From Pseudomonas putida (GTDB lineage: Bacteria; Pseudomonadota; Gammaproteobacteria; Pseudomonadales; Pseudomonadaceae): a stretch of DNA of 64,000 bases. This document shows, piece by piece, positions 42,901-63,214 of this stretch. The notes under the pieces were generated by a model. That model was not told where the DNA came from, made no database searches, and saw nothing but the letters and a program-made list of their open reading frames with translations. The translations under genes and the position numbers were made by a program. How positions within the stretch are numbered: the stretch's first letter is position 1; each line of letters begins with the position of its first letter. Location: the NCBI RefSeq assembly GCF_025905425.1, contig NZ_CP109603.1, positions 594,001 through 658,000 on the forward strand, read 5' to 3'.

Positions 42901-45900
42901 AGCCAGGCCATCCATGACGCCGAAACCATCGAGCGACTGGCGACAGACTACCAGCAGGCGCTGATCGAGATCGTTGCCCATTGCTGCCTGGAGCAGAGCC
43001 GTGGCGTTACGCCATCGGACTTCCCGCTGGCCGGCCTCAACCAGGCTCAGCTGGACAGTTTGCCGGTGCCTGCCACCCAGATTGCGGATATCTACCCGCT
43101 GTCGCCGATGCAGCAAGGGATGTTGTTCCACACGCTTTATGAAGAGCAGGCGGGTAACTACATCAACCAATTGCGCGTGGATGTGGATGGCCTGGATGTG
43201 CAGCGCTTCAGGCAGGCCTGGCAAGCAGCGCTGGATGCCCACCCTGTACTGCGCAGTGGCTTCGTTTGGCAGGGTACGCTCGACCAGGCGGTGCAAGTGG
43301 TGCACAAACACGTGGCGCTGCCGTTTACCGAACATGACTGGCGCGGCCTGCCTGAACTGGACCACGCGCTGCAGGCGCTTGCCGCAAGCGAGCGTGAGCA
43401 AGGCTTTACCCTGGACCAGGCACCCTTGTTGCGCTTGGTGCTGGTGCGTACCGGCGCTGGGCGCCACCAGTTGATCTACACCAGCCACCACATCCTCATG
43501 GATGGCTGGAGCAGCTCCCGCCTGCTGGGCGAGGTGCTGCAACACTACGCTGGCCACGCGCTGCAGGCCCAGGCAGGCAACTACCGTGACTACATCGCCT
43601 GGCTGCAGCGCCAGGACGGTGTTGCGGCAGAAGCGTTCTGGAAGGCACAACTGACCGACCTGCAGGCGCCTACCCACTTGGTCCAGGCCATTTGCGAAGC
43701 GCAGGCAAGCACCGGCACGGGCCAGCACGATCTGACGCAGCACTTTGACGCGCAGCAGACCGCCCGCATCGAAGCCTTTGCCCGTGCCAACCGCATTACC
43801 GTCAATACCTTGGTGCAGTCTGCATGGTTGCTGCTGCTGCAGCGCTACACCGGCCATGCCAGCGTGTGCTTCGGTGCCACTGTTGCAGGTCGCCCAGCCG
43901 AGCTTGCGGGCGTCGAGGAGCAAATCGGCCTGTTCATCAACACCCTGCCGGTGGTCGGTGCCCCGCGTGCAGAGCAGACCGTGGGTGACTGGGTCGCCCA
44001 AGTGCAGGCGAGCAACCTGGCCCTGCGCGAGTTCGAACATACGCCGCTTTACGATGTACAGAGTTGGGCCGGCCTGGGCGGCGAGGCGCTGTTCGACACC
44101 TTGGTGGTGTTTGAAAGCTACCCAGTGTCCGAGGCACTCAAACAGGGCGCGCCGGGGGGGCTGCAGTTCGGTGATGTGGGTATCCAAGAGCAGACCAACT
44201 ACCCGCTGACCCTGCTGGTGAGCCTCGGCGAGACCTTGTCGATCCAGTACCGCCATGACCTCGCGCGGTGGAACCCGGCAACCCTCCAGCAGGTCGCCCG
44301 CCACCTGAGCCATCTGCTGCAAGCAATGGCCCAGGATGCAGGCCAAGTGCTCGGGGAGCTGCCGTTGTTTGACGCGGATGAGCAACAGCAGATTGTGCAA
44401 GGCTGGAACCCCCGCCACGCGCAGTACCCGGATCATCGCGCCATCCACCACCTGATCGAGGCCCAGGTGCAACGTGCACCGAACGCGCCGGCCCTGGCCT
44501 TCGGTGAGCTGACGATGAGCTATGGCGAGCTCAACCGCCGTGCCAACCGGCTGGCACACAAGCTGCGCGAGCTTGGCGTTGGCCCTGATGTGCTGGTGGG
44601 CATTGCCATGGAGCGTGGCCTGGAGATGGTGATTGGGCTGTTGGGCATCCTCAAGGCCGGCGGCGCTTATGTACCGCTGGACCCGGGTTACCCGAGCGAG
44701 CGTCTGGCTTACATGTTCGAAGACAGTGCTATCGAGCTGTTGCTGACCCAGGCGCATCTGGCCGACGCCCTGCCGGTACCTGTTGGGGTGCAGTGCCTGG
44801 ATATCGTTGCGGACCCGTTTGCCGGCTACAGCGATGCCAACCCGGCGATCGCGTTGACGCCGGACAACCTGGCCTACGTGATCTACACCTCCGGGTCCAC
44901 CGGCAAGCCCAAGGGCACCTTGTTGCCGCACGGCAACGTGGTGCGGTTGTTTGCAGCAACCCACGATTGGTTTGCCTTTGACGCAAGCGACGTGTGGACG
45001 GTGTTCCACTCCTATGCATTCGATTTCTCGGTGTGGGAACTGTTCGGGGCGTTGGTGTATGGCGCCAAGGCGGTGATCGTGGCCAAGGATGTGGCTCGCG
45101 ACTTCGACGCATTCCATGCCTTGCTGGTACGCGAGCAAGTGACCGTGCTCAACCAGACGCCTTCGGCTTTCAAACAGCTGATGCCCATTGCCTGCGAGCG
45201 GGCAACAGCAGGGCAGGGGCTGGCGCTACGGCACGTGGTGTTTGGCGGCGAGGCGTTGGAAGTTGCCAGCCTCAAACCCTGGTTTGAGGTGTTTGGCGAC
45301 AGTCAGCCACGTTTGATCAACATGTACGGCATCACTGAAACCACGGTGCATGTCACTTACCGGCCGATCACCCTCGAAGACTTGCACAAGGGTGCGACCA
45401 GCCCTATTGGCGAGGTCATCCCCGACCTTAGCTGGTACTTGCTCGATGCCGCACTGAACCCTGCGGTACCCGGAGGGCATGGCGAGCTGGTGATCGGTGA
45501 GGCCGGCCTGGCCCGTGGCTACCACGGCCGTGCAGGGCTGACCGCCGAGCGCTTTGTGCCCAACCCGTTTGGTGCACACGGCGGCCGCCTGTACCGCTCG
45601 GGCGACCTGGCCCGCTACCGCACCGACGGGGTGATCGAGTACATGGGCCGCATTGACCATCAGGTGAAGATTCGCGGCTTCCGCATCGAACTGGGCGAGA
45701 TCGAAGCCTGCCTGCTGAACCAGCAGGCTGTGCGTCAGGTCGCGGTCCTGGCCCAGGACGGGCCGAGTGGCCAGCAACTGGTGGGGTATGTGGTGCCTGC
45801 CGACGTCGCGGTCCTGGCCAGCGTCGAGGCCCAGGCCGTGTTGCGCGAAACCTTGCGAGCTGCGCTCAAGGCCGATTTACCGGATTACATGGTGCCCGCG

Positions 45901-46293
45901 CACCTGCTGCTGCTGGCTACCTTGCCGCTGACCGTCAACGGCAAGCTCGACCGCAAGGCCTTGCCGCAACCGGATGCACGCCTGCTGCAGGGCGATTACC
46001 TCGCCCCGCGCAGTGAGCTTGAACAGCAAATCGCAGCGGTCTGGGCCGAGGTGTTGAAGCTGGAGAAGGTGGGGTTGCACGACAACTTCTTCGAGCTGGG
46101 CGGCCATTCGCTGTTGGCAACCCAGGTGCTGGCCCGTCTGCAGATCGAGCTGGGCATGAACCTGCCGCTGGCCTTGCTGTTCCAGGCTGAAAACCTGCAG
46201 GCCTACGCGGCCATGATCAGTGAACTGAATACGAATAGTGACGAAGACCTGGATGAGCTCCAGGACTTCATGAATGAGCTTGAGGCAATTTGA
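33922..46293 (+). CDS. pyoverdine peptide synthetase, modules 3-5 (Asp-E, Ser-E, Thr)
   Basis: 4123 residues. Order: docking helix, LCL condensation (HHIISDGWSS near 177), adenylation (near 641), carrier LGGDSI (near 1027), epimerase (HHLVVDGVSW near 1213); DCL condensation (YPLSPMQQGMLFHTLY near 1553), adenylation (near 2148), carrier, epimerase (near 2720); DCL condensation (near 3057), adenylation (near 3652), carrier LGGHSLL (near 4056), acidic docking tail (DEDLDELQDFMNELEAI). Pocket codes: DLTKIGHVGK (Asp), DVWHVSLIDK (Ser), DFWNVGMVHK (Thr). Predicted residues are D-Asp, likely hydroxylated by the SyrP-like enzyme, then D-Ser and L-Thr. Carriers before E domains have GGDS and the others GGHS, as expected. 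The Asp adenylation domain has a shortened, unusual N-terminal part (residues about 495-520) without the usual L-T/S-Y-x-E-L motif. The Ser module is nearly identical to one in the next gene. Confidence 0.92.
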   Translation: MELTPAQRIAQRFVGLPVEQRQQILEKMQATGQSFRLLPIVPARQGLARIPLSFAQQRLLFLWQLEPDSPAYNVPMAVRLKGALDLTVLQQALDALVSRHESLRTRFVSDEGEFHQDMLDACPLVLDVVECQDDEAALSVAVDAALKQPFDLLAGPLMRVTLLRVNAEHHVLALSMHHIISDGWSSDLLVQEFIQLYTALAEGRQAELPALPIQYADYAIWQRAWLEAGEAQRQLAYWQAQLGDEQPLLSLPLDFERPATPSYRGAVLKLHLGAEQAEALRTQARKGGHTLFVLMLAAMAVVLSRYSGQSDIRIGAPNAGRNRKELEGLIGFFINTQVLRVQVDERATFAALLEQVKDVIGGAQSHQELPFEHLVDALLPERNLAHNPLFQFKINQHVAAGDPSRKRLGELEVEGFAREGGDARFDLAFDFSDKPDGIEGYFTYATDLFEQATIQRMADSLRRVLDVLSHAQHQPIVEHLEVEGRQQAAPEAYPHRDFLALWRQAMAQGQAQGGVRAGERFMTQGGLDAASNRVADYLRQRGVGAGSIVALCLPRSIEWVTALLAVLKTGAAYLPLDTQQPQERLLQLIVDSGAAALLHEPGDTRFTGLDGVQAVACEPATWAACSDSPVAVAVSPEQPAYVIYTSGSTGQPKGVVVSHGALASYIQAVLERLQLPAGASMAMVSTTAADLGHTVLFGALASGRLLHLLSQELAFDPDGFASYMAQHQVGVVKLVPSHLQGLLQAARAADVLPAEALILGGEACPWSLLEKIRALRPECRVINHYGPTETTVGVLTFEPGQRLDGCRTVPVGRPLGNACAEVLDGYLNPLAPQVVGELYLGGHGVAQGYLGQPALTAERFVPAADGARLYRTGDRARLSDEGLIEFVGRADDQVKIRGYRVEPGEIGRVLAGLPGVSDAVVLALPLEGDAERLQLVAYVVAEGGVSVQQLQAQLQARLPDYMVPAQMLLLERLPLTANGKLDKRALPAPGAVSRGYVAPEGEIEEKLAAVWADVLKLERVGSSDNFFELGGDSILSLQIIARAKRQGIKITPKQLFEQQTVGQLAQVAKRIEAKQPVAAPVDTATCGEVALLPAQARFFEMDIAQPAHWNQSVLLKPAQRMQVEHLETALRAVLEQHDALRLRFSRQNGQWQARFQTLDHSPVVRQRSLAALSELDAAGSEVQASLDLEHGPLLRAELFDVADGQQRLLLVIHHLVVDGVSWRVLLEDLQEAYQQRLNGQPVSLPAKTCSVKTWAERLVAHASSPALQAQADYWLQVLQGSPAELPRDNPQGSLGNQHARTAASRLDAARTAQLLKQAPAAYRTQINDLLLTALARTLCQWSAQDEVLVQLEGHGREDLFDDLDLSRTVGWFTSVFPVRLAPGEAMGPSIKAIKEQLRAVPDKGIGYGLLRHLGDTPVRERLSAAAQPRVTFNYLGQFDSSFTTDDTALFSPSGESAGRTQYAGAQLGNWLSITGQVYGGELFLEWTYSEDVYRPETIQHLAQAYEQALAELVEHCCQPQHQGVTPSDFPLAALTQGQLDSLPVPAAQIADVYPLSPMQQGMLFHTLYDQQAGNYINQLRVDVEGLDVQRFKQAWQAALDAHDILRSGFVLQGELEQAVQVVRKSVALPCSEHDWRGQPALEQALQALAEGERQQGFDLTEAPLLRLVLVQTGEARHHLIYTNHHILMDGWSTSRLLGEVLQRYAGLAPQAQATHYRDYIAWLQGQDAAVAQAFWQAQLAALDAPTRLAQAIAGSAGGAGSGYGDHRLAFDTEQTARLEAFARANRVTVNTLVQSAWLLLLQRCTGQASVCFGATVAGRPAELTGVEEQIGLFINTLPVIGAPRAEQTVAAWIGQVQASNLAVREFEHTPLYDVQRWAGQGGDALFDSILVFENYPVSEALQQGAPGGLRFGDVAVQEQTNYPLTLVVELGATLSMQYSHDRALWSDEAIARLAAYFANVLQALVADAEAVVGELPMLGLQEQQLMVEGWNDTQAAYPDERSIHSLIEAQVFATPDAPALVFGEQTLSYAQLNGKANQLAHKLRELGVGPDVLVGIAMERSLEMVIGLLGIVKAGGAYVPLDPEYPQDRLSYMFEDSGIALLLTQSHLRDALPIPAGLRSLDLDSEYLDGYSDANPGIDVAPLNLAYVIYTSGSTGRPKGAGNSHQALVNRLWWMQKAYGLDASDSVLQKTPFSFDVSVWEFFWPLMTGARLVMAQPGAHRDPQLLVDTINQYAISTLHFVPSMLQAFMTHEAVETCRSLKRVVCSGEALPAELARQTLQRLPAAGLYNLYGPTEAAIDVTHWTCRPDESISVPIGQPIDNLKTHILEGSLQPAVRGSAGELYLGGVGLARGYHQRPALTAERFVPDPFSDNGGRLYRTGDLARYNAEGVIDYAGRIDHQVKIRGLRIELGEIEARLLELPAVQEAVVLAQDGPSGKQLVGYVIPADSTQDETALRDSLREALKAGLPDYMVPAHLLLLAKLPVTPNGKLDRKALPQPDASLLQGEYVAPQSELEQQIAAIWADVLKLEKVGLTDNFFELGGDSIISLQVVSRARLVDIQFTPKELFEAQTVQALAAVARRAGSTLIDQGAVTGTLPLTPIQHWFFEREVPERHHWNQSVLLKPNATLQATQVDAALRALVEHHDALRLRFVQSEVTGQAEFAHAEPAQLLWVLHLPDVAALEQVANDAQRSLVLEQGPLLRAVLASLPDGSQRLLLVIHHLVVDGVSWRILLEDLQQAYRALAAFEPTNLPAKTSSFKAWAEHLQAYAQGAELQAELGYWQGQLQGASDALPCDHPQGSNQQRHAASFTTRLDRETTRQLLQDAPAAYRTQINDLLLTALARVVGGWTQREDVLVRLEGHGREDLFNDVDLSRTVGWFTSMYPVKLSPQADVASAIKAIKEQLRAVPSKGLGYGLLRYLGGAEASATLAALPQGEIVFNYLGQFDGSFDESGLFVPAQENDGIKQNEASALSSLLSLSGQVYGGELRLEWRYSQAIHDAETIERLATDYQQALIEIVAHCCLEQSRGVTPSDFPLAGLNQAQLDSLPVPATQIADIYPLSPMQQGMLFHTLYEEQAGNYINQLRVDVDGLDVQRFRQAWQAALDAHPVLRSGFVWQGTLDQAVQVVHKHVALPFTEHDWRGLPELDHALQALAASEREQGFTLDQAPLLRLVLVRTGAGRHQLIYTSHHILMDGWSSSRLLGEVLQHYAGHALQAQAGNYRDYIAWLQRQDGVAAEAFWKAQLTDLQAPTHLVQAICEAQASTGTGQHDLTQHFDAQQTARIEAFARANRITVNTLVQSAWLLLLQRYTGHASVCFGATVAGRPAELAGVEEQIGLFINTLPVVGAPRAEQTVGDWVAQVQASNLALREFEHTPLYDVQSWAGLGGEALFDTLVVFESYPVSEALKQGAPGGLQFGDVGIQEQTNYPLTLLVSLGETLSIQYRHDLARWNPATLQQVARHLSHLLQAMAQDAGQVLGELPLFDADEQQQIVQGWNPRHAQYPDHRAIHHLIEAQVQRAPNAPALAFGELTMSYGELNRRANRLAHKLRELGVGPDVLVGIAMERGLEMVIGLLGILKAGGAYVPLDPGYPSERLAYMFEDSAIELLLTQAHLADALPVPVGVQCLDIVADPFAGYSDANPAIALTPDNLAYVIYTSGSTGKPKGTLLPHGNVVRLFAATHDWFAFDASDVWTVFHSYAFDFSVWELFGALVYGAKAVIVAKDVARDFDAFHALLVREQVTVLNQTPSAFKQLMPIACERATAGQGLALRHVVFGGEALEVASLKPWFEVFGDSQPRLINMYGITETTVHVTYRPITLEDLHKGATSPIGEVIPDLSWYLLDAALNPAVPGGHGELVIGEAGLARGYHGRAGLTAERFVPNPFGAHGGRLYRSGDLARYRTDGVIEYMGRIDHQVKIRGFRIELGEIEACLLNQQAVRQVAVLAQDGPSGQQLVGYVVPADVAVLASVEAQAVLRETLRAALKADLPDYMVPAHLLLLATLPLTVNGKLDRKALPQPDARLLQGDYLAPRSELEQQIAAVWAEVLKLEKVGLHDNFFELGGHSLLATQVLARLQIELGMNLPLALLFQAENLQAYAAMISELNTNSDEDLDELQDFMNELEAI
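39919..41586 (+). repeat. duplicated Ser adenylation-carrier segment, copy 1
   Basis: This 1.67-kb coding segment (module 4) matches 47807-49474 in the next gene at a constant offset of 7888 nt with no gaps. The encoded proteins differ at only about a dozen of some 555 residues. Identity breaks off just inside the carrier domain's last helix and before the adenylation domain's first motif. Confidence 0.9.
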
Positions 46294-46294
46294 G

Positions 46295-59398
<13,104 letters not shown>

Positions 59399-59438
59399 GG
59401 GTAGCTTCCAGTTGATTCAAGCATCTACTGCTTGTGCC

Positions 59439-59484
59439 GCCCTGCGGTGTCAGTCGTCCAGGCTGATACCGCAGGGCTTTTTTT
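59439..59484 (+). terminator. intrinsic terminator of the NRPS operon
   Basis: GCCCTGCGGTGTCAG and CTGATACCGCAGGGC form a long stem with one mismatch, followed by seven T (59478-59484). It lies 41 nt after the stop of the last NRPS gene. Confidence 0.9.
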
Positions 59485-59624
59485 AGGCGGCATTTGGGTT
59501 GGGTCATGCGTTTGCACAGGGCATGGCACATGCGGCTGCCGAGCGGTGTGATGAGGATGTTTGTAGCTTACGCAGGGGCGTTAACGCGGGGGGAAGGTGA
59601 TGCGAATGCTGTACGAGGGGGAGG

Positions 59625-59647
59625 CCCCTGGCGTTTTTCGCCAGGGG
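59625..59647 (-). other. stem-loop after fpvA
   Basis: CCCCTGGCG (59625-59633) and CGCCAGGGG (59639-59647) form a perfect 9-bp stem with a 5-nt loop, 10 nt past the receptor stop on the minus strand. No T-run follows, so it may protect the 3' end rather than terminate by itself. Confidence 0.5.
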
Positions 59648-59657
59648 TCAAGGGGGA

Positions 59658-62123
59658 TCAGAAGTCGTAACGCAGGTTCATCTGAGCGTTGCGCGGAGCG
59701 CCGTAGTGGCCGTAGTTGCCCGCAAAGCCTGCATAGTATTTCTCATCGAAGAGGTTGTTGAGGTTCAGGGTTGTCGAGAGATGATCGGTGATCTGGTAGC
59801 GCGCCATCAGGCTGGCGACGTAGTAGTCATCCTGGGTCGCTCGGGTCTTGTACGACGAGAAGTACAGTGAAGTGCCAGAGTTCCAGTTAAGGCCACCCCC
59901 GACGGTCAGTTTGTCGAACTCACCGGGCAGGCGGTACGTGGTCCAGAAGCGCAGGGAGTCCATCGGCAGTTGCGTCAGCATGCGATCGCCGTCGCCGTTC
60001 TCGGTCCTGGAGTAGCTGTAGCCGGTCTGCACATTCCAGCCTGGCAGGATTTCACCAGAAAGCTCGAGGTCAACACCTCTGGTTTTCGCCCCGTTGACAG
60101 CTTTATAGGCCTCTTCGCCATTGGTGCTATCGGGGATGGTCTGGCCAGTACGCTCTGCCAGGTTGTCCCTTTCGATCCAGTAGACTGCTGCGCTGGCATT
60201 CAAGCGGCTGTCGAAGAACTCACCTTTCCAGCCCATCTCATAGTTCTTGCCCAGCACGGGGTCCAGTACCTTGCCTTCGATGTCGCGCGCGGACTGGGGC
60301 TTGAAGATGTCGGTGTAGCTGACGTAAACCGACTGTTCAGGCGTGAGGTCGTAGACAAGCCCTGCATACGGGGTAACCACACCGGTTTCGCCAATGTGAT
60401 AGTCGGTCGGTGGGCGGGCGATGGTGAGTACTTTTGAGTAGTAGTTGTAGCTGTAGTTAGTCCCCCGGGCGCCGAGGATCAGGTGAAGCTGGTCGGTGAA
60501 GTTAAGACGTGTTGCGGCGAAGTAGCCGCTCTGCCGAGAGTTGATGTTGAAGTCCAGCAGCGGAATGTAGCTGTCGGGCTTCTCCATGTAATTGTCCCAG
60601 CTGCCGAAATTGAAGGAGTTCGACCCTGAGCCCAGCGCGGAAAAGTGGTCGTTGTTGTACTCGTTCCAGTTCCAGCCGAAGATCAGATCATGCGTTTGGC
60701 CGAGCAGCTCGAAGGGGCCTTGCAGGGTGACATCCACGCCTTTCTGGACTTGTTCGGCATGCGCCTTGCCAATGTCGGCAGACGCCTCCAGAGTCACTGG
60801 GTCCAGCGACGAGGAGCCACTGGCGGTTTCATAGGTGGCATCGGCAAAATCCCGGTCCACATCCATGTAGTTGGCTGCGACCTTGAACTCCCAGTCGTTG
60901 GCCAGCTTCTGCTCGAAATTGAGGGTGTAGTTCAGCGTCTCGTAGTCATCGAACGCCCAGCGCGCCCCCGAACTGGTGGAGCGAGAAAAGTGGGTTTGTT
61001 GGCCGTTGCTGTACATCAACGGTACACCTGGGGCGCCGTTGGCCTTGTACTTTTGATAGTCGACGCCGAAACGCACCAGGGTGGTATCGGTGACATCGGC
61101 TTCGACCACACCGTAGACAATGTCCTTGCGCTGGCTGTACCAGTCCATGAAAGAGTTGTTGTCTTGCTTGGCTGCAACGAAGCGGCCACGCACATTGCCG
61201 CTATCAGTCAGCGGCCCGGACACGTCCGCTTCCAGGCGGTTGTAGTCCCATGAGCCTACCCCGGCCTGTACATAAGACTGAAAATGGCGGGTGGGGCGTT
61301 TGTGAATGATGTTGACCACCCCACTGGGGTCGCCGGCACCGGTCATCAAACCGGTCGCACCCCTGACCACTTCAATCCGGTCATAAAGCGCCGTGTCGAA
61401 AAAAGTGCTGGGCAAGGTGCGGGTCTGGTTTTCCTGGGTGGTGGTGACACCATCGATCTGGTAGGTGTTGATCTGGCTGCCGCGGGAATAGATGTTGAAA
61501 CGCTCGCCGCCATCCTGGGACATCGTGATGCCAGGGGTCTGGGTGAGCACATCGGTCATGCTGTGAAGCTGTTGGTCATCCATGCGCTGGCGGGTGATGA
61601 CGCTGATCGACTGCGGGGTTTCGCGAAGCGACAGGTTCATCTTGGTGGCAGTGTTGGTGACCCCCGTGGTGTAGGAGCCGGTGCCCTCTGTGGTTGCTCC
61701 AAGCGCGTGGCTATTTACGCTGGTTGGCGACAGTTCCATCTGGCCTTCGCCGTTTGCAGCAGCGGTCACAGTGACTGTATTGCCATCAATCTGATAACGC
61801 AGCCCCGTCCCTTGCAGCAAGGTGCGCAGTGACGATTGCAAATCATGCCGCCCCTTGAGCGCAGAAGAGCGCAGCCCGCTGATGTCTTCCGGGCTGTACA
61901 GCAGTTGGGTATCCGTCTGCTGGGCCAGCGCCTGCAGCGCCGCGTTCATGGACTGCGCCGGAATATCCAGGGTCCATTCCTGGGCCTGTACCTGGGCAAC
62001 CAGCGCGGTGGACAGCGCCAGGCCCAGGCCGATGCGTGACAGCGCACGCTGGGGGCGAAGGGAGTGACGAATCAGTAAGGCTTTGGCGAGCGGGTTGAGC
62101 GCACTGGGCAATGGCATGGACAT
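59658..62123 (-). CDS. fpvA: FpvA-type TonB-dependent ferripyoverdine receptor with signalling domain
   Basis: 821 residues. Signal peptide to about residue 48 (ALSRIGLGLALSTALVAQVQA). STN/secretin-like signalling domain at about 50-112 (WTLDIPAQSMNAALQALAQQTDTQLLY … LLQGTGLRY). Plug at about 165-275 (ETPQSISVITRQRMDD, YQIDGV, RIEVVRGATGLMTGAGDPSGVVNIIHKRP). A 22-strand-type barrel follows, ending in the C-terminal Phe (NAQMNLRYDF). The STN domain means it can signal to an anti-sigma factor of the FpvR type as well as import ferric siderophore. The gene faces the NRPS operon and lies next to a pvdO-like gene, so pyoverdine is the likely ligand. Neither an anti-sigma nor a sigma gene is adjacent. 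Confidence 0.9.
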   Translation of the reverse strand: MSMPLPSALNPLAKALLIRHSLRPQRALSRIGLGLALSTALVAQVQAQEWTLDIPAQSMNAALQALAQQTDTQLLYSPEDISGLRSSALKGRHDLQSSLRTLLQGTGLRYQIDGNTVTVTAAANGEGQMELSPTSVNSHALGATTEGTGSYTTGVTNTATKMNLSLRETPQSISVITRQRMDDQQLHSMTDVLTQTPGITMSQDGGERFNIYSRGSQINTYQIDGVTTTQENQTRTLPSTFFDTALYDRIEVVRGATGLMTGAGDPSGVVNIIHKRPTRHFQSYVQAGVGSWDYNRLEADVSGPLTDSGNVRGRFVAAKQDNNSFMDWYSQRKDIVYGVVEADVTDTTLVRFGVDYQKYKANGAPGVPLMYSNGQQTHFSRSTSSGARWAFDDYETLNYTLNFEQKLANDWEFKVAANYMDVDRDFADATYETASGSSSLDPVTLEASADIGKAHAEQVQKGVDVTLQGPFELLGQTHDLIFGWNWNEYNNDHFSALGSGSNSFNFGSWDNYMEKPDSYIPLLDFNINSRQSGYFAATRLNFTDQLHLILGARGTNYSYNYYSKVLTIARPPTDYHIGETGVVTPYAGLVYDLTPEQSVYVSYTDIFKPQSARDIEGKVLDPVLGKNYEMGWKGEFFDSRLNASAAVYWIERDNLAERTGQTIPDSTNGEEAYKAVNGAKTRGVDLELSGEILPGWNVQTGYSYSRTENGDGDRMLTQLPMDSLRFWTTYRLPGEFDKLTVGGGLNWNSGTSLYFSSYKTRATQDDYYVASLMARYQITDHLSTTLNLNNLFDEKYYAGFAGNYGHYGAPRNAQMNLRYDF

Positions 62124-62178
62124 CTGTTGCGTTCTCGTTGGCAGAAGGGGTTTTTATCTATGTGCTGTATGTGACGCA

Positions 62179-62229
62179 GCACCTGTGAAAAACCGGAACG
62201 ATTCTTATTGACTGTTTTTTCACAGGTGC
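62179..62229. promoter_or_regulatory. 14-bp palindrome with AT-rich centre upstream of fpvA
   Basis: GCACCTGTGAAAAA (62179-62192) and TTTTTCACAGGTGC (62216-62229) are perfect inverses around a 23-nt AT-rich centre. The structure lies between the pvdO-like stop and the fpvA start. It may serve as a terminator for the former, as a regulator site for fpvA, or both. A weak Fur-like pattern lies in the centre, but I cannot support it firmly. Confidence 0.5.
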
Positions 62230-62249
62230 TGTTAACCGCGTCACACTGT

Positions 62250-63110
62250 TCAGAGCTCGCGTGCTACGCGAAAGCCGAGGAAGTCGCCACGGGTGGTCTT
62301 GAGGCGGTCGTTGCGGTTGGCCGAGCGCGAGAAGATCGGTGGCTCACCCCAGTCGTTGCCGCGCATGTGCGCACGGATGCACTTAGGGTCCTGGATCCAG
62401 GCGCTGCCGTCGCTGGGGGCGCCTTCGTAGCTTTCGTGGTAGCAGTCGGCGACCCACTCGTAGACGTTGCCGTGCATGTCGTACATGCCAAAGGCATTGG
62501 CCGGGTAGCTGCCCACGGGGGCGGTGAAGGTGTAGCCATCACGCGGGCCGTAGGTGTTGGCGTGCTTGCTGATCTCGTACTTGCCGGGCTCGTCGAACGG
62601 GAAGGGGAACGGGCCGGTGGAACCGCCGCGGGCGGCATATTCACGTTCGGCCTCGCTGACCATGCGGTACGGTTTGCCGGTTTTTTTTGCCAGCCATTCG
62701 GTGTAGGCCTGAACTTCGTCATAGTCCACGCAGACCGCGGGCTGGCGGGCCGTCTGTTTGTAGGTGGGTTTGCTGGCTTCGCACCAGCGGCCGGGGCGGT
62801 CGTCGCCGCTCTTGATGACGGTGCCGGTGGCCTTGATGTAGGCGTCCAGCTCGCCGGCGGTGACCTGGTAGCGGCTCATGGCGAAAGGCTTGGCGAAGGT
62901 CACGGTATGCAGCGGGCCTTCGTCGGGCTGGCGGCCGGCTTCGTCGTCGGGTGCGCCCATCACGTAGCTGCCGGCAGGCAGTACTACCATCTCTGGGCAG
63001 TCCTTGCAGTCCTGGAAAACGTCACCTGGCTTGGCCGCATGGGCGTAGGCGCTGACGAGCAGCAGGCAGGTGATCTGGGCTGGTCGGTAGAGCCAGGTTT
63101 TTGCGTTCAT
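62250..63110 (-). CDS. pvdO: PvdO-like protein (formylglycine-generating-enzyme fold)
   Basis: 286 residues from the ATG at 63110, with AGGACC upstream. A signal peptide is present (MNAKTWLYRPAQITCLLLVS, then AYAHA). The SUMF1/FGE fold is clear: MVVLPAGSYVMGAPDDEAG, FAMSRYQVTAGELDAYI, RQPAVCVDYDEVQAYTEWLAKKTGKPYRMVSEAE (broken in this text by position, about residues 125-160), NAFGMYDMHGNVYEWVADCY and GFRVAREL. The cysteines used by true formylglycine enzymes in the RGGSWxC region are missing (RGNDWGEPPIFSRSANRN). PvdO in Pseudomonas is a periplasmic protein needed for oxidation of the pyoverdine chromophore. A candidate iron-starvation box upstream and the adjacent fpvA support that role. 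Another SUMF1-fold protein of unknown role is the alternative. Confidence 0.7.
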   Translation of the reverse strand: MNAKTWLYRPAQITCLLLVSAYAHAAKPGDVFQDCKDCPEMVVLPAGSYVMGAPDDEAGRQPDEGPLHTVTFAKPFAMSRYQVTAGELDAYIKATGTVIKSGDDRPGRWCEASKPTYKQTARQPAVCVDYDEVQAYTEWLAKKTGKPYRMVSEAEREYAARGGSTGPFPFPFDEPGKYEISKHANTYGPRDGYTFTAPVGSYPANAFGMYDMHGNVYEWVADCYHESYEGAPSDGSAWIQDPKCIRAHMRGNDWGEPPIFSRSANRNDRLKTTRGDFLGFRVAREL

Positions 63111-63156
63111 GAGTGGTCCTCGGAGCGGGTGAATGCGTGCGGCGTTACGCATTCAG

Positions 63157-63180
63157 ACGAGCCGGGACGGTGAATAATTA
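63157..63180 (-). promoter_or_regulatory. candidate iron-starvation box of the pvdO-like gene
   Basis: Minus strand: TAATT-N16-CGTCTGA, one mismatch from TAAAT with correct spacing and the same CGTCTGA end as the NRPS and azurin boxes, 47 nt before the start. Confidence 0.5.
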
Positions 63181-63214
63181 ACCAGCGGCCCCTGATGACT
63201 CAGGTGTACGCCAA

